The notes under the pieces were generated by a model that saw nothing but the letters and a program-made list of their open reading frames with translations, did no database searches and was not told the origin of the DNA. Of a DNA stretch of 11,698 nt, positions 1-5,917 are shown in pieces. Location: NCBI GenBank assembly GCA_013813215.1, contig JACCSC010000398.1:1-11698 (forward strand), given 5' to 3'. How positions within the stretch are numbered: the stretch's first letter is position 1; each line of letters begins with the position of its first letter. Source of the DNA: Geodermatophilaceae bacterium (lineage in GTDB: Bacteria > Actinomycetota > Actinomycetes > Mycobacteriales > Geodermatophilaceae). Made by a program: the position numbers and the translations under genes.

Positions 1-1078
1 TCCCGACCAAGACCGACGCGCGCAGGTTCCTGGTTGACGTCGAGGCCGACCTTCGGCGCGGCGTCCTGCGCGACCCGTTGGCCGCTCAGGTCACCGTCGG
101 GATATGGACTCGTCGCTTCCTCGAAGCCCACGCGGTCGGACTCAAGCCATCGACAGCCGCGTCCTATGGTTCGCTCTACCGCTGCTGCATTGGTCCGCAT
201 CTTGCCGAGCACCGGCTCGACCGGCTCCGCAAGTCGCACGTCCGCGAGTGGGTGGCCGAGCTGCGCGCACGCGGGCTCAGCGCATCGCGGGTACGGCAGG
301 CGCTCGTGGTGCTGACCAAGGCGATTGAGGCCGCGGTCGACGACGACCTCATCTCGGCCAACCCGTGCCGGGGAGTCAGCCCGCCGGCCTTGCCGGCCAC
401 TGAGCCGCACACCCTATCCGCAGAGCAGGTGCAGTCGTTGCGCGAAGCCCTCCGGCCGCCGTTCGGGCTGCTGGTTGACTTGTTGGCCGTCGGTGGGCTC
501 AGGATCGGGGAGGCGCTTGCGCTACGGCGTCGGTCGGTGGACCTGCTGCGCGGTCGCTTGTGAGCGAGGCGCTGTCGGAGGTGGGCGGCAAGCACCGCTT
601 CGGTACGACGAAGGCGCACCAGGGACGCGAGGTACCGCTGCCGCGCTTCCTTGCCGAGCGGCTGACCGAGCATCTCGTTGGGCTGCCGTCGGATCCTCGA
701 GCGCTGCTGTTCACGTCGTCTGTCGGTGGGCCGGTCCGCTACCGCTCGTTCAAGCGTTATGCCTGGGCACCGGCGATCGAGGCCACCGGGCTGCACGACG
801 TGACGCCACATGACCTCCGGGCCACCTGCGCGTCATGGATCGCCGAACAGCACGGCGTGATGGCCGCTGCCCGGTACCTCGGGCACAGCTCGGCTTCGGT
901 GACCACACGGCACTACGCACGCGCGCGGCAGGGGGTCGACGCGGCGATTGTCGCCGCGTTCGAGGCCACCTTCGACGGTGCCGCCGGCAACGAGACCGAA
1001 TCCGATCGGGCACGTAGGGGGCACGACACTGCCGCCCGCCGGAACGGACACGGCGCTGACCTGCCTGAACGCGCGTAA
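1..1078 (+). pseudogene. Tyrosine-recombinase (phage-type) integrase, 5' truncated by window edge and frameshifted
   Basis: Site-specific recombinase of the phage integrase family, expected to integrate and excise the element at the adjacent tRNA site. The frame is open from base 3 with no start codon, so the N-terminus lies outside the window. The visible order is an arm-binding-type segment (TKTDARRFL), a SAM-like core-binding domain (about 90-370) and the catalytic domain. Catalytic residues are all present: Arg in GGLRIGEAL (near 495-520), Lys in the FGTTK hairpin (near 600-615), HDLR (near 808-820), LGH (near 880) and the Tyr of TTRHYAR (near 903-925). The first frame stops at 561-563 right after RGRL, while homology continues in another frame from VSEALSEV at 560. 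One base seems to be missing in the tt at 558-559, where a codon such as ctt would restore the reading. The result splits the catalytic Arg from the other catalytic residues. It could be a genuine pseudogene or a sequencing error. Confidence 0.82.
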
Positions 1079-1094
1079 AGCCGCGGTTTAACCG

Positions 1095-1141
1095 GTGGAC
1101 TCACAATCCGTCGGTCGTGGGTTCGAGCCCCACCCGCCCCA
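1095..1141 (+). other. tRNA 3'-half fragment, likely attR/attL core of the integrated element
   Basis: The segment folds as the 3' part of a tRNA. It has an anticodon arm (stem 1095-1099 with 1107-1111, the outer two pairs G-U wobbles), a seven-base loop CTCACAA at 1100-1106, a five-base variable region, a perfect T arm (GTGGG 1117-1121 and CCCAC 1129-1133 around TTCGAGC) and an acceptor strand CCGCCCC at 1134-1140 with discriminator A at 1141. No matching acceptor strand GGGGCGG or D arm occurs in the preceding 60 bases, so this is not a complete gene. The loop as written gives anticodon CAC (valine). The arm instead resembles elongator Met (CTCATAA loop) or Lys tRNAs, so isotype is left open. 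Its position directly after the integrase fits an attachment-site duplication. Confidence 0.7.
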
Positions 1142-1272
1142 CAGTGGATGGCCCCACCGTCCCCGATGGCATCCGGAAGACCATATCGACCAAGCCGGCT
1201 GCCGGAATTTAGAGCGCGGACGAGGCTGGGCAGCCGGCTGCTCGCCTCCATCAGGGTCGGCAGAGCGGGTCC

Positions 1273-1284
1273 GCGGCCGGCCGC
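1273..1284. repeat. 12-bp GC-only palindrome
   Basis: GCGGCCGGCCGC is a perfect palindrome that begins one base beyond the stop codon of the small membrane-protein gene on the minus strand. It could be the base of a termination structure for that gene. It has no loop and no T-run, and in DNA this rich in GC it may be chance. The stretch 1143-1285 otherwise holds no gene or repeat that I can support. Confidence 0.25.
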
Positions 1285-1285
1285 C

Positions 1286-1540
1286 TCAGGGGTGCGATTT
1301 GCGGTCCCGCTTGGCGGCGCGCTCGGCCAGTTGCTCGGTCGGGTACTGGGTTGCGGTGCGCGACCACCCGGCCTGGTCCTTGGCGACCCGCGCGTCCAGC
1401 CGCAGGTTGAAGCCGTCCGAGCGCATGTCCGACGCATGCCGCAACGAGCGGCCTTGGGCTTTCATCCGCTGGTCGTAGCGCCAGCACAGGCCTAGGACGA
1501 TCAGCAGGAACAAGCCCACTGCGATCCAGAAGATCTCCAT
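1286..1540 (-). CDS. Small single-pass membrane protein of unknown function (84 aa)
   Basis: I do not recognise the family. The protein begins with one hydrophobic helix (about residues 3-20, IFWIAVGLFLLIVLGLCW) followed by a basic stretch (RYDQRMK). That pattern suggests an N-terminal anchor with the soluble tail in the cytoplasm. The remaining 60 residues are hydrophilic, rich in Arg, Lys and Asp, with no motif. The ATG at 1540 is preferred over a GTG 24 bases upstream because GAGGGGG lies five bases before it and the membrane segment starts directly after it. It lies downstream of, and on the same strand as, the SRPBCC gene with a 76-bp gap, so the two may share a transcript. It is the first clearly chromosomal gene after the attachment site. 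Confidence 0.66.
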   Translation of the reverse strand: MEIFWIAVGLFLLIVLGLCWRYDQRMKAQGRSLRHASDMRSDGFNLRLDARVAKDQAGWSRTATQYPTEQLAERAAKRDRKSHP

Positions 1541-1616
1541 CGGTGCCCCCTCGGGTGCGCCCAACCTACCGGCTCGGGCGCCGACAGCCGACGCCGACGA
1601 CGCGGGAGCCCGGGGG

Positions 1617-2048
1617 TCAGAGCGCGTTGATCGCCTCGATGAGCTGCTTTTCGGTCGCGCGTCCGAGCCGCTCCATCTCCATCTTCATCACCGGCGTGCC
1701 GAGCTTGGCCAGGCCGTGCAGGTCCACCGTCGACTCGTAGGTGATCTCGCTGCCCGAACCGGACGGTCGCACCGTGATGTCGTCGGTCGACGTCGCGGTG
1801 TCGTTGCGCCCCACCAGGGTGACGCGGTTCGCCTCGAGCCGTTCGAGGCGGTAGGTCAGGTCCGTTTCACGGCCGAGGATCTTCGACACGTTGGCCCACG
1901 ACGAGCCGACCTGGACCGGGCCGCTGTCCTGCCGGGTGCTGCTCTGCGTGCCCGGGTCCCACTGCTCGGCGTTGCCGAAGTCGGCGACGTAGGCGACGAC
2001 CACGTCGACCGGCCTGTCGACCACGAACGTCCGGGACACGTTGACCAT
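1617..2048 (-). CDS. SRPBCC family protein (START-like / polyketide cyclase-dehydrase-like)
   Basis: A 143-residue protein matching the small SRPBCC proteins of actinobacteria. It starts with VSRTFVVDRPVDVVVAYVADFGNAEQWDPG, where the pattern V-pxxVfxYvaDfxnxxxWdPg marks the first strand and two short helices of the helix-grip fold. A middle beta sheet (YRLERLEANRVTLVGRND) follows, then a long C-terminal helix (LGTPVMKMEMERLGRATEKQL) that closes the cavity. Such proteins bind hydrophobic ligands, and many have no known reaction. The ligand cannot be predicted here. The ATG at 2048 has AAGGAG eight bases upstream. That ribosome-binding site overlaps a perfect 12-bp palindrome. The gene lies 68 bp downstream of the WcbI-like gene on the same strand. 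Confidence 0.86.
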   Translation of the reverse strand: MVNVSRTFVVDRPVDVVVAYVADFGNAEQWDPGTQSSTRQDSGPVQVGSSWANVSKILGRETDLTYRLERLEANRVTLVGRNDTATSTDDITVRPSGSGSEITYESTVDLHGLAKLGTPVMKMEMERLGRATEKQLIEAINAL

Positions 2049-2049
2049 C

Positions 2050-2061
2050 AGGAGCGCTCCT
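2050..2061. promoter_or_regulatory. Perfect palindrome over the ribosome-binding site of the SRPBCC gene
   Basis: AGGAGCGCTCCT is fully self-complementary and contains the GGAG Shine-Dalgarno core of the minus-strand SRPBCC gene. It could be a protein-binding site, or a four-base-pair hairpin with a GCGC loop that partly hides the ribosome-binding site. The hairpin would be weak, so chance is a fair explanation. Confidence 0.25.
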
Positions 2062-2116
2062 TGCTCGGCGGATTGTCCCGTCCACCGTAGGCACCGACCA
2101 CCCCAACGGCCCGGCG

Positions 2117-2980
2117 TCAGAGTCCGAGCACCGCCAGCCGCTCGGCAAACCGGCGGCGGGCGTCGGCCACCACGTCCGGGCGCTCCCGGTACAGCGCGAG
2201 GTGCGCGGAGAGAAGCTCCACGGCTGGGATGTCGCGACGGTCGATCCGCCAACCCGGGGTCGCCGCCTCGGCGGGCCAGCCGTGTGCGGCCACGACGGCC
2301 TGCTCGACCGGTGCGCGCCGGGCACCGAGGAACTCGCGGTCGGGCACGTCCACCGTCTCGGCGAGCCCGAGAAACCGGAGCAGGGCGTCGGCCAGCGGCC
2401 CGAGCACGGCGTTCGACGGGTGGTCGAGGGTCCACATCGCGGCCGGCCCGTCGACCAGGGACGAGACGGCGACGTCCAGCGGTGCCTCCCGGCGCCGTAA
2501 CTGGGCGATCGAGTCCACGGCGATCGCCCGTACGGCGTCGGACGTCGGTGCCGGCCACCACATCAGGGCCCTGTCCACGTCCAGCCCACGCTCGGCGGCG
2601 ACGAGCGCCCGCAGGTCGTGGTACTCGGTGAGCGGGGCCGGAACACGGTGCCCGTCACCACCGTGGGCGTTGACGAGGTACGGGAACGCACCGATGTGGA
2701 ACGTCACCGGGAAGGTGACCAGCTGGCCGCCGGCCGGCAGCAGCTCGGCGAGCTGAGCCGTGCCGCAGCCGGGAATGCGGTACTCGTCGCGGACCGGCTG
2801 GCTGATGAGCACAGCGCTCGTACGGACCACCTCGCGTACCCGGTCCAGTCCGGCGTCGTCCACGAGGAACACCGGGGGTACGACGACGACCTCCAGGTCG
2901 TGCCGGGCGAGTGGCTCGCGCAACAGCAGGGCCAGCGGCTCGGCCTGGCAGTTACCCCATACGACGACCGTGTTGTCCAT
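2117..2980 (-). CDS. WcbI-like polysaccharide biosynthesis protein (putative acyltransferase)
   Basis: A 287-residue protein with the N-terminal signature of the WcbI family: a beta strand VVVWGNCQAEPLALLL with the GNCQ motif at residues 9-12, then a Rossmann-like pattern and VLISQPVRDEYR near 57-68. Later landmarks are FPVTFHIGAFPYLVN (90-104) and WTLDHPSNAVLGPLA (183-197). WcbI was characterised as a capsule-biosynthesis protein with an SGNH/GDSL-like acetyltransferase fold that binds CoA. Residues of the GNCQ loop and the later His fit that comparison, which I infer from the motif only. Start: ATG 2980 with GGGGTGG just upstream. The open frame continues far upstream, but that part is antisense to the methyltransferase gene. 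It is divergent from the methyltransferase across 54 bp. No other capsule gene is in view, so the substrate is unknown. Confidence 0.72.
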   Translation of the reverse strand: MDNTVVVWGNCQAEPLALLLREPLARHDLEVVVVPPVFLVDDAGLDRVREVVRTSAVLISQPVRDEYRIPGCGTAQLAELLPAGGQLVTFPVTFHIGAFPYLVNAHGGDGHRVPAPLTEYHDLRALVAAERGLDVDRALMWWPAPTSDAVRAIAVDSIAQLRRREAPLDVAVSSLVDGPAAMWTLDHPSNAVLGPLADALLRFLGLAETVDVPDREFLGARRAPVEQAVVAAHGWPAEAATPGWRIDRRDIPAVELLSAHLALYRERPDVVADARRRFAERLAVLGL

Positions 2981-3034
2981 CGCCACCCCATTCTTCCCGT
3001 GCGGACTCGATCCCGGCACCCCAGACTCGCAGAC

Positions 3035-3619
3035 ATGCCGCTGAGTTCTCCCGAGGGCAAGAGCTGGATCCGCGATCGCGTCGTCGCTCTGGGCGCGGCC
3101 CAGCCGGTGTCGGTGCTCGACATCGGACCCGGAGTCGGCACGTACGCCAAGCTGCTCGCCGGGCCGGCACTCCGCCGGATCGTCGGCCTGGAGATCTGGG
3201 AGCCCTACGTGCGGACCTACCGACTGCACGAGTTCTACGACGAGGTCCTGATCGGCGACGCGCGGAAGGTAGCGCTGCCGGCCGCGGACATCGTGATCCT
3301 CGGTGACGTCGCCGAGCACATGACCGAGAGCGACGCGGTCCACCTGTGGGCGCGGTGCGCCGAGGCGGCCCGCCTCGCGGTGTACCTGTCGATCCCGGTG
3401 GTGCACTACCCGCAGGACGAGATCGAGGGCAACCCGCACGAGGTCCACGTTGACGAGGACTGGGATCACGAGCGGGTGCTCGCCAGCTTTGACGGCATCG
3501 GCGAGTGGTGGGTGGGCACCGAGGTGGGCGTGTACGAGCGCCGCACCGGCGGATCGGCCCGATCTCAGGACTCCGGCAGGCCCAGGCGGTCCGCGAGTTC
3601 GACGACGGTCAGCTCGTAG
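3035..3619 (+). CDS. Class I SAM-dependent methyltransferase
   Basis: A 194-residue Rossmann-fold methyltransferase. Motif I is VLDIGPGVGTY (27-37), the acidic residue after strand 2 is Glu53 in VGLEIWEPY, and the motif IV region is IVILGDVAEHM (86-96). A conserved-looking late segment NPHEVHVDEDWDHERVL (133-149) precedes a terminal strand WWVGTEVGVYERR. The substrate is not predictable. Close pairing with a WcbI-like gene makes a sugar or surface polymer possible, which is inference. The ATG at 3035 has no clear Shine-Dalgarno sequence, and a GTG at 2999 in the same frame is an alternative. The last 18 codons or so, after VYERR, overlap the 3' end of the TetR gene on the opposite strand and look like an unstructured Ser/Arg tail. 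Confidence 0.83.
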   Translation: MPLSSPEGKSWIRDRVVALGAAQPVSVLDIGPGVGTYAKLLAGPALRRIVGLEIWEPYVRTYRLHEFYDEVLIGDARKVALPAADIVILGDVAEHMTESDAVHLWARCAEAARLAVYLSIPVVHYPQDEIEGNPHEVHVDEDWDHERVLASFDGIGEWWVGTEVGVYERRTGGSARSQDSGRPRRSASSTTVSS

Positions 3620-4266
3620 AACGGGCCGCTCGGGTCGACGCTGCCGACGAAGTGACCGAACAGCTCCAACGTGATCGTGCCCAGGAGCTGACCGAATGCC
3701 TCGAACAGCCGCGCCAGCACGGGTAGCGGCACCCCCTCGGCGTGCGTCGACTGCACGTGCTCCAGCTGGGCAACCAGCTCGGGAGCCAGCGGGGGCACCT
3801 CGATCGGCCGCAGGGCTCCCGCCGCGGCGACGTCCCGCACCACGTCGACCAGGACGAGCAGCACGTCGGCCGCCGGCTGCACGGTGTCGTGGGGCGCACG
3901 GTAGCCCGGTACCGGTGTGCCATAGATCAGGGCGTACTCGTGCGGGTGCTGCACCGCCCAGTCGCGCCACGCGTGGCAGACCGCGACCCAGCGTTCCCGG
4001 GGCACGGCCTCACGGTCGGCCGCGCGCAGGGTGGTCGCCAGTGCGGCGTACGAGTCGACGATCAAGGCGGTGAGCAGGTCGTCACGGCTGGGGAAGTAGC
4101 GGTACAGCGCCGAGGAGGCCATGCCCAGCTCGCGGGCGACGGCCCGCAGTGACAGCGCCGCGGCCCCGGACTCGGCCACGTGGCACCGGGCGGCGGTCTT
4201 GATCTCCTCGGTCAGCTCGGCGCGGGCTCGGGCACGGGCGGTACGGATGGCGGCCACGGCGGTCAT
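3565..4266 (-). CDS. TetR/AcrR family transcriptional regulator (WHG-type C-terminal domain)
   Basis: A 233-residue TetR repressor. The N-terminal helix-turn-helix domain is clear: IKTAARCHVAESGAAALSLRAVARELGMASSALYRYFPSRDDLL, with the recognition helix around residues 48-57 and the family-typical ALYRYFPSRDDLL. The C-terminal part (WVAVCHAWRDWAVQHPHEYALIYG) matches the ligand-binding WHG domain common in actinobacterial TetR proteins. It is divergent from the F420-type oxidoreductase gene, and the 125-bp gap holds two copies of one palindrome. The likely role is therefore repression of itself and of the oxidoreductase until a small, probably hydrophobic, inducer binds. The 3' end overlaps the convergent methyltransferase gene by 55 bp. 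The ATG at 4266 has only a weak ribosome-binding site. Confidence 0.92.
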   Translation of the reverse strand: MTAVAAIRTARARARAELTEEIKTAARCHVAESGAAALSLRAVARELGMASSALYRYFPSRDDLLTALIVDSYAALATTLRAADREAVPRERWVAVCHAWRDWAVQHPHEYALIYGTPVPGYRAPHDTVQPAADVLLVLVDVVRDVAAAGALRPIEVPPLAPELVAQLEHVQSTHAEGVPLPVLARLFEAFGQLLGTITLELFGHFVGSVDPSGPFYELTVVELADRLGLPES

Positions 4267-4297
4267 CCTGCCATCAACTGTGAGCGGGGATCAATAA

Positions 4298-4314
4298 CGA
4301 GAGCAGTGCTCTTG
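4298..4314. promoter_or_regulatory. TetR operator, proximal copy (O1)
   Basis: Core AGAGCA-G-TGCTCT at 4300-4312, a 6+1+6 inverted repeat centred on 4306. It shares 14 contiguous bases (GAGAGCAGTGCTCT) with the second copy. On the plus strand its right arm runs into TTGACT (4312-4317), a plausible -35 element for the oxidoreductase gene, so a bound repressor would block RNA polymerase. It lies 32 bp upstream of the TetR start codon and could also control that gene. Confidence 0.75.
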
Positions 4315-4352
4315 ACTTCCGGTCGCAGAACCCACACCATGGGGCACGCCTA

Positions 4353-4371
4353 GCGAGAGCAGTGCTCTCGC
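4353..4371. promoter_or_regulatory. TetR operator, distal copy (O2)
   Basis: GCGAGAGCAGTGCTCTCGC is a perfect 9+1+9 inverted repeat centred on 4362, with the same core as the copy at 4298-4314. The centres are 56 bp apart. It ends 20 bases before the oxidoreductase start codon, where bound protein would lie in the early transcribed region or over the start of transcription. Confidence 0.8.
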
Positions 4372-4391
4372 GACAATCGAGAGGATCGCCC

Positions 4392-4844
4392 ATGACCACC
4401 GTGACGTACCGCCGCCCAGGAACGGTCACCCGCCGCGTACTCAACCCCTTCGTCGCCCGGCTCACCAAGATCGGAATCAGTGTCGCCGGCTCCCGGGTGC
4501 TCCGGGTCCGGGGCCGCACGTCGGGCCAGTGGCGGGAGACCCCGGTGAACCTGCTGACCCACGAGGGCGAGCACTACCTCGTCGCGCCGCGCGGGATCAC
4601 GAACTGGGTTCGCAACCTGCGGACCGACGATCAGGGGCAACTGCAGTTGGGCCGGCGTACGCAGAACTTCCAGGGCACCGAGGTCACCGGTACGGACCGG
4701 CTGGTCGTCCTCCGGGCCTACCTGTGCCGGTGGAAGTGGGAGGTCGGCGCCTTCTTCGGCGGCGTCGGACCGGACTCGTCAGACACCGAACTGGCCGCGA
4801 TCGCCGACTCGCATCCGGTCTTCCGCGTCCGCCTCCAAGCCTGA
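4392..4844 (+). CDS. Nitroreductase family deazaflavin (F420)-dependent oxidoreductase, DUF385/Ddn-like
   Basis: A 150-residue single-domain split-barrel protein of the Ddn-like family. The signature is LRVRGRTSGQWRETPVNLL (37-55) followed by EHYLVAPRGITNWVRNLR (60-77), which corresponds to the family pattern GRxSGxxRxxPv ... yxvvaxxgxxxxWxxNlr and contributes to the F420 phosphate and deazaflavin site. Members use reduced F420 to reduce quinones, nitro compounds or unsaturated ketones, and some only bind F420. The particular substrate is unknown. Start: ATG 4392, with AGAGGA six bases upstream; a GTG at 4362 lies inside operator O2 and is unlikely. Control by the divergent TetR is strongly suggested by the two operators. 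The gene ends 8 bp before the convergent lipoprotein gene. Confidence 0.88.
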   Translation: MTTVTYRRPGTVTRRVLNPFVARLTKIGISVAGSRVLRVRGRTSGQWRETPVNLLTHEGEHYLVAPRGITNWVRNLRTDDQGQLQLGRRTQNFQGTEVTGTDRLVVLRAYLCRWKWEVGAFFGGVGPDSSDTELAAIADSHPVFRVRLQA

Positions 4845-4848
4845 GGCG
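4830..4848. terminator. Hairpin between convergent genes, possible bidirectional terminator
   Basis: CGCCTC (4830-4835) and GAGGCG (4843-4848) form a six-base-pair GC-rich stem with a seven-base loop. The stem covers the stop codon of the oxidoreductase gene and ends four bases before the stop of the convergent lipoprotein gene. There is no T-run on either side, as is common in high-GC actinomycetes, so the call is tentative. Confidence 0.4.
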
Positions 4849-4852
4849 AAGG

Positions 4853-5257
4853 TCAGCGGTTGGCGTCGGCGTACTGCTGGACCGCCGCGGTGTAGTCGGG
4901 GCAGTAGGCGACGGTGGCGGCGTACAGCAAGGTGCCGGCGGTTTCCGGTGGCAGCGCCCCGGAGGCGAGCCGCAGCAGGACCTCCTCGACGCTCCGGGTC
5001 TCCAGATCCGCGCAGGCCGTCTGCGCGGCCAGGACCGCCAGGGCCGGCGCGTCGTCCACCGTGGCCCCCTCCACGGCGAACTCCGTGCGCCAGCCAGGGG
5101 CGGTGCTGTCCATGGTCTCCACGAGTACGGCGTCCGGCGAGGGGGCGGCCGACGTCGTCGTCGGATCGGCCGCCGGGGACTCGGCCCGGTCGCTGCAACC
5201 GGCCAGCAGTACGGCCAGCGTCAGCAAGGCCAGCAGTACCCCTGCCACACGTCGCAC
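4853..5257 (-). CDS. DUF732-like secreted lipoprotein
   Basis: A 134-residue exported lipoprotein. A basic start (MRR), a hydrophobic stretch and the lipobox LLAGC place the lipidated cysteine at 21. A low-complexity Ser/Thr/Ala/Pro linker (22-45) follows, then a helical domain with two cysteines, Cys82 in TACADLE and Cys119 in AYCPDY. The spacing and the YCPD ending resemble DUF732 domains of mycobacteria and relatives, in which the two cysteines are expected to form a disulfide. No molecular function is known for that family. The GTG at 5257 is chosen because GGGGGA precedes it and the signal peptide begins there. It lies 63 bp downstream of the putative anti-sigma gene on the same strand, so it may be the last gene of that operon, but a hairpin lies in the gap. 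Confidence 0.8.
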   Translation of the reverse strand: MRRVAGVLLALLTLAVLLAGCSDRAESPAADPTTTSAAPSPDAVLVETMDSTAPGWRTEFAVEGATVDDAPALAVLAAQTACADLETRSVEEVLLRLASGALPPETAGTLLYAATVAYCPDYTAAVQQYADANR

Positions 5258-5270
5258 GCGTCCCCCATCA

Positions 5271-5297
5271 GCCCGGCACGGGCCACCCGTGTCCGGC
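5271..5297. terminator. Imperfect hairpin between the anti-sigma and lipoprotein genes
   Basis: A stem is formed by CACGGG (5277-5282) and CCCGTG (5286-5291) around a three-base loop. It is extended outward by GCC and GGC arms with one or two mismatches. It lies 24-50 bases after the stop of the putative anti-sigma gene on the minus strand and just before the lipoprotein start. It may end or attenuate transcription between them. No T-run follows. Confidence 0.4.
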
Positions 5298-5320
5298 CGA
5301 TGATAGGCGCGGCTAGGCCG

Positions 5321-5917
5321 TCAGCCCGGGAAGGCCTCGGCGAAGGCCGCCGTCAGCTCCGGGGAGGCCGGCCCGCTGAACCCGCAGCCGTTGAGCACGC
5401 CCTCCTCGGACGCCGTCACCAGATACTCCCCGCCCGCCGCGAAGGTGACTGCGTCCAGCACCGCCGACGTGGTGGAATCCACCTTGGCCACGATGACCAC
5501 ATCCGCCGAGCCGCCGGTGTACCACCGCTCGACGTCGAAGGTGACCGCCGCGTCGGAGATGTCGGTGACCGTCCCGGCGAACGCGGTGGGCATGTCGGCC
5601 AGGTACTCCACGCGGAACTCGACGCAGGACGCGGAGACGTCGGGAGCCGGGAGGGCGAGTTCGAGGGCCGTCGGCGGGTCGGCGGTGGGAGCGGGATCGT
5701 CGCCGGTGAGCAGCGCGGCTCCCGTCCCGGCGACCAGCACGGCCGCGGCCGCGGCGGCCAGCAGGAGTGGGCGGCGACGGGTCGATCGGGACTCGGTCAT
5801 GGCGGCCTCCAGGATCTGCTCGGCGCGCTCGCGCGCCAGCGGCTCGGGTACGGCCGAGGGAGGCATCGGGTCCAGCGCCGCGAGCCGCGCCCGCAGGTCC
5901 GCGTCGGAATCGTTCAT
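5321..5917 (-). CDS. Membrane-anchored putative anti-sigma factor with C-terminal extracytoplasmic domain
   Basis: A 198-residue protein encoded directly after the ECF sigma gene, with which it overlaps by ATGA, so the two are translationally coupled. Residues 1-49 are a charged helical cytoplasmic region (DADLRARLAALDPMPP ... RAEQILEAAM), like the short sigma-binding regions of actinobacterial non-zinc anti-sigma factors. No HxxxCxxC zinc motif is present. One membrane span covers about 50-71. The external part (80-198) reads as a small beta-rich domain: CVEFRVEYLADMPTAFAGTVTDI, AVTFDVERWYTG and GGEYLVTASEEG, ending NGCGFSG. Its two cysteines (98 and 178) could form a disulfide. The strand pattern recalls the NTR/TIMP-like OB fold, which is a resemblance by eye only. 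The start ATG 5917 has GGAGGAGG seven bases upstream. Anti-sigma function is inferred from position and topology. Confidence 0.75.
   Translation of the reverse strand: MNDSDADLRARLAALDPMPPSAVPEPLARERAEQILEAAMTESRSTRRRPLLLAAAAAAVLVAGTGAALLTGDDPAPTADPPTALELALPAPDVSASCVEFRVEYLADMPTAFAGTVTDISDAAVTFDVERWYTGGSADVVIVAKVDSTTSAVLDAVTFAAGGEYLVTASEEGVLNGCGFSGPASPELTAAFAEAFPG

Larger units (their letters stand above)
1..1142. mobile_element. Right end of an integrated element (integrase plus tRNA-fragment attachment site)
   Basis: A tyrosine-recombinase gene pointing right is followed after 16 bases by the 3' half of a tRNA gene. This is the usual arrangement at one end of an element integrated into a tRNA 3' end: the other end keeps the complete tRNA and this end keeps the duplicated 3' part. 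The element body would then lie to the left of the window, and the DNA after about 1142 would be the original chromosome. The element type (prophage, ICE or genomic island) cannot be told because no other element gene is in view. The frameshifted integrase suggests the element may no longer excise by itself. Confidence 0.62.

Noticed and set aside
1060..1141. Complete tRNA gene at the attachment site
   Set aside because: No 5' acceptor strand complementary to CCGCCCC and no D arm are found upstream of the anticodon arm.
913..1437. Minus-strand open frame with the peptide GARTHDRRIVS
   Set aside because: That peptide is a translation of the tRNA remnant read on the opposite strand, a known source of false proteins near tRNA genes.
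2981..3970. Long minus-strand open frame continuing upstream of the WcbI-like start
   Set aside because: It runs antisense to the methyltransferase and through the TetR gene out of frame. The translation is Arg/Pro/Gly-rich and resembles no family, as expected of shadow frames in GC-rich DNA.
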